A stretch of DNA of 64,000 nucleotides, taken from positions 3,118,270 to 3,182,269 of the forward strand of contig NC_018390.1 in NCBI RefSeq assembly GCF_000208865.1, written 5' to 3'. Position 1 is the stretch's first letter. The number at the start of each line of letters is the position of its first letter. This document shows, in pieces, positions 56,854 to 64,000 of the stretch. The DNA is from Neospora caninum Liverpool. Its lineage: Eukaryota; Apicomplexa; Conoidasida; Eucoccidiorida; Sarcocystidae. Made by a program: the position numbers and the translations under genes. The notes beneath the pieces were generated by a model. That model did no database searches. It was not told the DNA's origin and worked only from the letters and a program-made list of their open reading frames with translations.

Positions 56854-57948
56854 ATGTCTCTGAATTACGAGACACAACGGAAATTGTCACACAATTTCCG
56901 AATTGGAGTGACTCTACTGGTACTCCTTGCAAGCATGCCTATGCACTATGAAGGCCCGTCATTTTTCTCGAGTGTTCGAGCGCAGGACGAAACGCCCAAA
57001 TCAAAATGTGTGGTGGACAGAGAAACGGGAACTACCAGGTGCACGTGCGATAATACAGATCCAACACCACAAGCCCTTGCGGCAACCCTTTCGGAAGACC
57101 AAAATGTGCTGAAGGTGAGCTGCAAAAATAATGAGCTTCAGTGCGCTCCCGAACAACTGAACGGCGACAAGGTCTGCCCACAAAGCGCTAGGAAGCTGCA
57201 TGAGTGCGGTTCATCAAACGGCAGCAGTGCATGTATACCACTCAGCGATATTCTTGTCGAATCCGGAGAAAGCGTCACCTGGTCGGAGGACGCCACCGAG
57301 ACCTCGGAGGATTGCACTACTAAGCAGCTAGCAGTCCCACCGGAGAACTTCCCGTATACTGACAAGAAGTTCCTTGTCGGATGTATTAAAACCGCTGGGA
57401 AAAAGAACCAGTGCACCGTGACCGTCACGGTCGCGGCAAGAGCAAGTGCAAAGAACGGCCAGACCGTCACCTGCGCTTACGGAACGAGTAGCAATAAGGA
57501 ACCACAGACCATCACACTGAGCCCGTCTCAGAACGCGTTCACCCTGGTTTGCGGGACTGACGGAGAAATTATGCCGAGCACGTACCAGCAACAATACTGC
57601 GATAGCTTAGAAAATGGGACCAATGGAGACTGCCAAGAGAGAGACTACACTTCCATCCTCACGGCATACCAAGACACATGGTGGCAAAAAACCGAAAACT
57701 CATCTTACACACTGCAGATTCCGCCGACCGATTTCCCAGAAGAGCCAGCAAATATTATGGTCGGGTGCAAGAAGACAAAGATTTCGAAGAGAGGCCAGAC
57801 TAGTGAAACAGATCCCTCGACTGTTTGCAAAGTGCTGGTGACGATTGAGGCTTCGTCAAACAGCTCATCTGCAACAATGTCCGGGATGAAGGCATACTTG
57901 GCTGTGGGAGCTGTCGCCATCATTTCTGCGTTCGTGCATGCCATGTGA
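56854..57948 (+). CDS. SRS surface antigen, copy D
   Basis: It has 364 residues from MSLNYETQRK, with an upstream in-frame ATG at 56794. The variable segment ILVESGESVTWSEDATETSE is shared with E and F. The loop before domain 2 is unique (FLVGCIKTAGKKNQC), and the following NGQTVTC is as in A and B. Domain 2 has DSLENGTNGDC and WWQKTENS. It has seventeen cysteines. The tail is KAYLAVG, as in A-C. Confidence 0.95.
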   Translation: MSLNYETQRKLSHNFRIGVTLLVLLASMPMHYEGPSFFSSVRAQDETPKSKCVVDRETGTTRCTCDNTDPTPQALAATLSEDQNVLKVSCKNNELQCAPEQLNGDKVCPQSARKLHECGSSNGSSACIPLSDILVESGESVTWSEDATETSEDCTTKQLAVPPENFPYTDKKFLVGCIKTAGKKNQCTVTVTVAARASAKNGQTVTCAYGTSSNKEPQTITLSPSQNAFTLVCGTDGEIMPSTYQQQYCDSLENGTNGDCQERDYTSILTAYQDTWWQKTENSSYTLQIPPTDFPEEPANIMVGCKKTKISKRGQTSETDPSTVCKVLVTIEASSNSSSATMSGMKAYLAVGAVAIISAFVHAM

Positions 57949-59524
57949 TGTGAGTTTACCATGTCAGGCACAGTCGCGTTCTAGCGGTCTAGTCAGGGAT
58001 GCCTCATCCTGCGCTAGTCCACGGGTAGTTCAGTTGCATTCGTGTGGCAGCGCTAGATTTCCTGGGCCGAACACATTTCGGACACATCAGCCTCAGTACC
58101 TTTATACGCGGAGGGCCTAACTACACGGCGGTGGTAATGAATCCACGCTAGAATCACGACGGTCCACTGTGCGGTCGGTCCCATCAGATGTTCTTCCAGT
58201 GGAAATGACACGATGGTTGGGAGCTCTACATCAGAACGGAACCATCTCCTTAATCGGCGCCCGGATGCTCTGCGGCGGAGAAGGCCTGCGTTTTGCCACA
58301 GCTCTTTCCGTCTGATGACCCCGTAACGGCACCGTTTTTATCATGCAGCCGTAACGGCAGCTACGGTATTGGCAACAAACATTAAGGAGCCTGACAGAGT
58401 GTCTCAGAAGGGAAGCCCTTCACCTTGATAACAGTCAGACACGGCAACACTGTGTAGAAGAACAGGGCTCATTCGGTATCTGGCAAACACTTCGTCTTTG
58501 TTGTTGGCACGCATGAAGCAGGCCCACGGACTCTAGAGCGTCTTTACACTACTACCCCGAATGAATATGGTCTGTGATGTCTGGGAGACTGCAATATTCT
58601 TCTCTACAACAATACTTCTCCGCAAAACGCTGTGTTCTGCCCATCGCGACATGAGTAGAGCATTTGAAAACCCCGCCTGCGCAATGAGAACTCCAGGTTG
58701 GCTATCTTGCATTCTACTGAACGTGAGAGTGTCCGCTGTCAGGGAGCCGCAGGGGCTTGACCATGCTCGAAATAGGTCCGCAGCATGAGGCAAAGGTCAA
58801 CTCGAAGTCAGCTACCCGGCCGTGACAATCAAGTGACTTCCTCAGGGTGTTCCTTTTTCCAGAGAGAACGAAAGACTCCTTGAAGGTCGATGGTTTGCAC
58901 TACCCAGGTGTCTTGATCCACATAAGCTCCCTTCCGCTGCAGTGTCGACGCTACGAAAGGAACAGACTCAAATCACGTGTACAGAGCCACGACCAAGAAA
59001 CGATTCAGTAACGGTCAGGGGTTGTCGTGAGCGCGGCGGCTGCCGCCAGGCGACAAACATCAACAACTCGAAGCATGACGCGGTAAACCTGAACTCATAA
59101 AAGCGTTTCCTTCCTTTCAGAGGACGAACTACTCTCTCCACCACCACCACAGCCTCAGAAAATGTAATCGTGGAGAAGGGACCTGCTAGCACCCGCTAGC
59201 GGGCCCGCTGCATGCAGAAAGCACGTCTTCCCGCCGGCGTCATCAGGCGCTCCCCATTTGTTCCCTGACTTTGAGATCCGACACCGTCAAAAGCTCTACT
59301 GCATTGGGCCTTCAGAAAATCACATGCTCTCACTTCATCCTCGAAGATACAGGGGCGAGTTGCTCTGAAAGATCACAGCTTGTGATAGATCCCATTCTAC
59401 CACCAGTTGATGGGAGTCGCACCCTTGTCCACTCGGACGTGACAAAAAGCTTCGGTGTAGCAAAATGGCACGAGACTGGCACGTGCGGTGCGGGCGCTCA
59501 CAGGGTACGACAACGACGTCGAAG
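57949..59524 (+). other. SRS spacer D-E
   Basis: Proximal type 2 joined to distal type beta (AATGAGAACTCCAGGTTGGC near 58684, with a deletion that removes the CACACCTTGCTGG block). Confidence 0.8.
59209..59215 (+). promoter_or_regulatory. TGCATGC motif upstream of SRS copy E
   Basis: Same position; the neighbouring element reads ACCCGCTAGCGGG, a longer perfect palindrome than ACCCACTAGCGGG in B-D. Confidence 0.4.
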
Positions 59525-60622
59525 ATGTCTCTGAATTACGAGACACAACGGAAATTGTCACACAATTTCCGAATTGGAGTGACTCTACTGGTACTCCTTG
59601 CAAGCATGCCTATGCACTATGAAGGCCCGTCATTTTTCTCGAGTGTTCGAGCGCAGGACGAAACGCCCAAATCAAAATGTGTGGTGGACAGAGAAACGGG
59701 AACTACCAGGTGCACGTGCGATAATACAGATCCAACACCACAAGCCCTTGCGGCAACCCTTTCGGAAGACCAAAATGTGCTGAAGGTGAGCTGCAAAAAT
59801 AATGAGCTTCAGTGCGCTCCCGAACAACTGAACGGCGACAAGGTCTGCCCACAAAGCGCTAGGAAGCTGCATGAGTGCGGTTCATCAAACGGCAGCAGTG
59901 CATGTATACCACTCAGCGATATTCTTGTCGAATCCGGAGAAAGCGTCACCTGGTCGGAGGACGCCACTGAGACCTCGGAGGATTGCACTACTAAGCAGCT
60001 AGCAGTCCCACCGGAGAACTTCCCGTATACTGACAAGAAGTTCGTTGTCGGTTGTGTTAAAAAATCTCACGACGACACCGACAAATGCAGAGTCACTGTA
60101 ACGGTCGCGGCAAGAGCAAGTGCAAAGAAAGGCCAGACCGTCACCTGCGCTTACGGAACGAGTAGCAATAAGGAACCTCAGACCATCACGCTGAGCCCGT
60201 CTCAGAACGCATTCACACTGATTTGCGGGACTGACGGTGAAATTATGCCGAGCACGTACCAGCATCAATACTGCGATAGCTCAGAAAATGGGACCAATGG
60301 AGACTGCCAAGAGAGAGACTACACTTCCATCCTCACGGCATACCAAGATACATGGTGGCAACAAACCGAAAACTCATCTTACACACTGCAGATTCCGCCG
60401 ACCGATTTCCCAGAAGAGCCAGCAAATGTTATGGTCGGGTGCAAGAAGACAAAGATTTCGAAGAGAGGCCAGACTAGTGAAACAGATCCCTCGACCGTTT
60501 GCAAAGTGCTGGTGACGATTGAGGCTTCGTCAAACAGCTCATCTGCAACAGTGTCCGGGATGAAAGAATCTTTGGCTCTGGGAGCTGTCGCCATCATTTC
60601 TGCGTTCGTGCATGCCATGTGA
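59525..60622 (+). CDS. SRS surface antigen, copy E
   Basis: It has 365 residues from MSLNYETQRK, with an upstream in-frame ATG at 59465. It combines the D-type variable segment (ILVESGESVTWSEDATETSE) with the C-type loop (VKKSHDDTDKC and AKKGQ). Domain 2 has FTLICGTDG and TYQHQYC. The GPI-signal tail begins KESLALG, and the preceding residues are SATVSG. Seventeen cysteines are present. Confidence 0.95.
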   Translation: MSLNYETQRKLSHNFRIGVTLLVLLASMPMHYEGPSFFSSVRAQDETPKSKCVVDRETGTTRCTCDNTDPTPQALAATLSEDQNVLKVSCKNNELQCAPEQLNGDKVCPQSARKLHECGSSNGSSACIPLSDILVESGESVTWSEDATETSEDCTTKQLAVPPENFPYTDKKFVVGCVKKSHDDTDKCRVTVTVAARASAKKGQTVTCAYGTSSNKEPQTITLSPSQNAFTLICGTDGEIMPSTYQHQYCDSSENGTNGDCQERDYTSILTAYQDTWWQQTENSSYTLQIPPTDFPEEPANVMVGCKKTKISKRGQTSETDPSTVCKVLVTIEASSNSSSATVSGMKESLALGAVAIISAFVHAM

Positions 60623-62198
60623 TGTGAGTTTACCATGTCAGGCACATTCGCCTTCTAGCGGTCTAGTCAGGGATGCTTCATCCTGCGCTAGTCCACGGGT
60701 AGTTCTGTTGCATTCGTGTGGCAGCGCTAGATTTCCTGGGCCGAACACATTTCGGACACATCAGCCTCAGTACCATTATACGCGGAGGGCCTGACTACAC
60801 GGCGGTGGTAATGAATCCACGCCAGAGGCACAACAGACCACTGAGCGGCCGGCCTTATCAAATGTTTCCCGAATAAATGCGAAACGAAGGTTCGGCTCTC
60901 TACATCTGAACGGAATCACCTCTGCAGTGCACACCGGGATGCTCTGCGGCCGAGAATAACTAGGTTTTGCCACAGCTCCTTCCATCTGATCACCCCGTAA
61001 CGGAACCGTTTTTATCATGCAGTCGCGACGACTGCTAAGGTATTGACAACAATCTTTAAGGAGCCTGACAGAGTGTCTCAGAAGGGAAGCCCTTCACCTT
61101 GATAACAGTCAGACACGGCAACACTGTGTAGAAGAACAGGGCTCATTCGGTATCTGGCAAACACTTCGTCTTTGTTGTTGGCACGCATGAAGCAGGCCCA
61201 CGGACTCTAGAGCGTCTTTACAGTACTACCACGAATGGATACGGTATGTGATGTCTGGGAGACTGCAATATTCTTCTCTACAACAATACTTCTCCGCAAA
61301 ACGCTGTGTTCTGCCCATCGCGACATGAGTAGAGCATTTGAAAACCCCGCCTGCGCAATGAGAACTCCAGGTTGGCTATCTTGCATTCTACTGAACGTGA
61401 GAGTGTCCGCTGTCAGGGAGCCGCAGGGGCTTGACCATGCTCGAAATAGGTCCGCAGCATGAGGCAAAGGTCAACTCGAAGTCAGCTACCCGGCCGTGAC
61501 AATCAAGTGACTTCCTCAGGGTGTTCCTTTTTCCAGAGAGAACGAAAGACTCCTTGAAGGTCGATGGTTTGCACTACCCAGGTGTCTTGATCCACATAAG
61601 CTCCCTTCCGCTGCAGTGTCGACGCTACGAAAGGAACAGACTCAAATCACGTGTACAGAGCCACGACCAAGAAACGATTCAGTAACGGTCAGGGGTTGTC
61701 GTGAGCGCGGCGGCTGCCGCCAGGCGACAAACATCAACAACTCGAAGCATGACGCGGTAAACCTGAACTCATAAAAGCGTTTCCTTCCTTTCAGAGGACG
61801 AACTACTCTCTCCACCACCACCACAGCCTCAGAAAATGTAATCGTGGAGAAGGGACCTGCTAGCACCCGCTAGCGGGCCCGCTGCATGCAGAAAGCACGT
61901 CTTCCCGCCGGCGTCATCAGGCGCTCCCCAATTGTTCCCTGACTTTGAGATCCGACCCCGTCAAAAGCTCTACTGCATTGGGCCTTCAGAAAATCACATG
62001 CTCTCACTTCACCCTCGAAGATACAGGGGCGAGTTGCGCTGAGAGATCACAGCTTGTGATAGATCCCATTCTACCACCAGTTGATGGGAGTCGCACCCTT
62101 GTCCACTCGGACGTGACAAAAAGCTTCGGTGTAGCAAAATGGCACGAGACTGGCACGAGCGGTGCGGGCGCTCACAGGGTACGACAACGACGTCGAAG
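60623..62198 (+). other. SRS spacer E-F
   Basis: Proximal type 1 joined to distal type beta. The same length as spacer D-E, but a different proximal half. Confidence 0.8.
61883..61889 (+). promoter_or_regulatory. TGCATGC motif upstream of SRS copy F
   Basis: Same position and the same longer palindrome as in copy E. Confidence 0.4.
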
Positions 62199-63296
62199 AT
62201 GTCTCTGAATTACGAGACACAACGGAAATTGTCACACAATTTCCGAATTGGAGTGACTCTACTGGTACTCCTTGCAAGCATGCCTATGCACTATGAAGGC
62301 CCGTCATTTTTCTCGAGTGTTCGAGCGCAGGACGAAACGCCCAAATCAAAATGTGTGGTGGACAGAGAAACGGGAACTACCAGGTGCACGTGCGATAATA
62401 CAGATCCAACACCACAAGCCCTTGCGGCAACCCTTTCGGAAGACCAAAATGTGCTGAAGGTGAGCTGCAAAAATAATGAGCTTCAGTGCGCTCCCGAACA
62501 ACTGAACGGCGACAAGGTCTGCCCACAAAGCGCTAGGAAGCTGCATGAGTGCGGTTCATCAAACGGCAGCAGTGCATGTATACCACTCAGCGATATTCTT
62601 GTCGAATCCGGAGAAAGCGTCACCTGGTCGGAGGACGCCACTGAGACCTCGGAGGATTGCACTACTAAGCAGCTAGCAGTCCCACCGGAGAACTTCCCGT
62701 ATACTGACAAGAAGTTCGTTGTCGGTTGTGTTAAAAAATCTCACGACGACACCGACAAATGCAGAGTCACTGTAACGGTCGCGGCAAGAGCAAGTGCAAA
62801 GAAAGGCCAGACCGTCACCTGCGCTTACGGAACGAGTAGCAATAAGGAACCTCAGACCATCACGCTGAGCCCGTCTCAGAACGCATTCACACTGATTTGC
62901 GGGACTGACGGTGAAATTATGCCGAGCACGTACCAGCATCAATACTGCGATAGCTCAGAAAATGGGACCAATGGAGACTGCCAAGAGAGAGACTACACTT
63001 CCATCCTCACGGCATACCAAGATACATGGTGGCAACAAACCGAAAACTCATCTTACACACTGCAGATTCCGCCGACCGATTTCCCAGAAGAGCCAGCAAA
63101 TGTTATGGTCGGGTGCAAGAAGACAAAGATTTCGAAGAGAGGCCAGACTAGTGAAACAGATCCCTCGACTGTTTGCAAAGTGCTGGTGACGATTGAGGCT
63201 TCGTCAAACAGCTCATCTGCAACAATGTCCGGGATGAAAGAATCTTTGGCTCTGGGAGCTGTCGCCATCATTTCTGCGTTCGTGCATGCCATGTGA
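62199..63296 (+). CDS. SRS surface antigen, copy F
   Basis: It has 365 residues from MSLNYETQRK, with an upstream in-frame ATG at 62139. From MSLNY onward the protein differs from copy E only at SATMSG versus SATVSG, so E and F are the youngest pair. It carries the KESLALG tail and seventeen cysteines. The spacer after it continues past the window end, so at least one more unit is likely. Confidence 0.95.
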   Translation: MSLNYETQRKLSHNFRIGVTLLVLLASMPMHYEGPSFFSSVRAQDETPKSKCVVDRETGTTRCTCDNTDPTPQALAATLSEDQNVLKVSCKNNELQCAPEQLNGDKVCPQSARKLHECGSSNGSSACIPLSDILVESGESVTWSEDATETSEDCTTKQLAVPPENFPYTDKKFVVGCVKKSHDDTDKCRVTVTVAARASAKKGQTVTCAYGTSSNKEPQTITLSPSQNAFTLICGTDGEIMPSTYQHQYCDSSENGTNGDCQERDYTSILTAYQDTWWQQTENSSYTLQIPPTDFPEEPANVMVGCKKTKISKRGQTSETDPSTVCKVLVTIEASSNSSSATMSGMKESLALGAVAIISAFVHAM

Positions 63297-64000
63297 TGTG
63301 AGTTTACCATGTCAGGCACATTCGCCTTCTAGCGGTCTAGTCAGGGATGCTTCATCCTGCGCTAGTCCACGGGTAGTTCTGTTGCATTCGTGTGGCAGCG
63401 CTAGATTTCCTGGGCCGAACACATTTCGGACACATCAGCCTCAGTACCATTATACCCGGAGGGCCTGACTACACGGCGGTGGTAATGAATCCACGCTAGA
63501 GGCACAACAGACCACTGAGCGGCCGGCCTTATCAAATGTTTCCCGAATAAATGCGAAACGAAGGTTCGGCTCTCTACATCTGAACGGAATCACCTCTGCA
63601 GTGCACACCGGGATGCTCTGCGGCCGAGAATAACTAGGTTTTGCCACAGCTCCTTCCATCTGATCACCCCGTAACGGAACCGTTTTTATCATGCAGTCGC
63701 GACGACTGCTAAGGTATTGACAACAATCTTTAAGGAGCCTGACAGAGTGTCTCAGAAGGGAAGCCCTTCACCTTGATAACAGTCAGACACGGCAACACTG
63801 TGTAGAAGAACAGGGCTCATTCGGTATCTGGCAAACACTTCGTCTTTGTTGTTGGCACGCATGAAGCAGGCCCACGGACTCTAGAGCGTCTTTACAGTAC
63901 TACCACGAATGGATACGGTATGTGATGTCTGGGAGACTGCAATATTCTTCTCTACAACAATACTTCTCCGCAAAACGCTGTGTTCTGCCCATCGCGACAT
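63297..64000 (+). other. SRS spacer after copy F (cut by window)
   Basis: Proximal type 1 and the start of distal type beta, nearly identical to spacer E-F up to the window end. Confidence 0.8.

Larger units (their letters stand above)
49332..64000 (+). repeat. Tandem SRS array, unit about 2.7 kb
   Basis: Each unit is one SRS coding sequence of about 1.1 kb plus a 1.58-1.60 kb conserved spacer. Start-to-start distances between complete copies are 2688, 2696, 2671 and 2674 bases. Coding and spacer are both repeated, all in the same direction. The left edge is lost in the gap and the right edge lies beyond the window, where the sixth spacer is still in progress. Confidence 0.97.

Noticed and set aside
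49332..64000. Array as a mobile element or CRISPR-like repeat
   Set aside because: The unit contains a complete GPI-anchored antigen gene and promoter, with no terminal repeats, transposase or reverse transcriptase.

Overview
The window is intron-rich eukaryotic DNA. It is best read as a piece of a tissue-cyst coccidian genome (Sarcocystidae, the Toxoplasma / Hammondia / Neospora group). The main reason is the last 15 kb, a head-to-tail array of SRS (SAG1-related sequence) surface-antigen genes, a family typical of these parasites. The long GC-balanced intergenic stretches, many small exons with GT..AG borders and scattered poly-C and TA tracts fit. A large, nearly identical SRS array leans toward Neospora, but I cannot fix the species. 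There are no bacterial operons, CRISPR arrays, transposons, rRNA or tRNA genes that I can support.

Layout. 1.9-5.7 kb (+): an eight-exon NIPA/DMT-type membrane transporter. 6.5-7.5 kb (-): a single-exon six-helix membrane protein of unknown function. 9.5-14.4 kb (-): the large U2AF subunit (U2AF65). 15.4-17.2 kb (+): a membrane-anchored acyl-CoA-binding/ankyrin protein. 17.4-18.9 kb (-): a secreted eight-exon protein with an unnamed all-beta-like domain. 20.4-25.2 kb (-): cytosolic phenylalanyl-tRNA synthetase alpha, twelve exons. 27.1-34.5 kb (-): one large gene joining TYW3, a kelch region and TYW2, the late enzymes of wybutosine synthesis on tRNA-Phe. 35.3-36.8 kb (+): an unrecognised eight-exon coiled-coil/CxxC protein. 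38.9-40.9 kb (+): a disordered plus charged coiled-coil protein. 41.4-42.7 kb (+): a small basic five-exon protein. 44.8-45.8 kb (-): a RanBP2-type zinc-finger protein. 45.8-49.2 kb: mostly unassigned, ending in a C-run and a 100-N assembly gap. 49.3-64.0 kb (+): the SRS array, one 5'-truncated copy after the gap and five complete copies with a repeat unit of about 2.7 kb, running off the window end.

Exon models were built by hand by requiring GT-AG (or GC-AG) borders, reading-frame continuity and family similarity. Where every exon phase adds up I say so. Housekeeping genes (splicing, tRNA charging, tRNA modification, lipid and ion handling) fill the first 46 kb, and the species-specific antigen array follows directly. 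The two tRNA-Phe-related genes (PheRS alpha and the wybutosine fusion) are neighbours on the same strand, but nothing in the sequence shows that they are co-regulated.

The items most worth a second look are the TYW3-kelch-TYW2 fusion, whose domain order matches the known plant protein; two well-supported GC-AG introns, one of them inside the gene for U2AF65 itself; the secreted domain protein; and the mosaic SRS array with its reshuffled flanks and odd cysteine.
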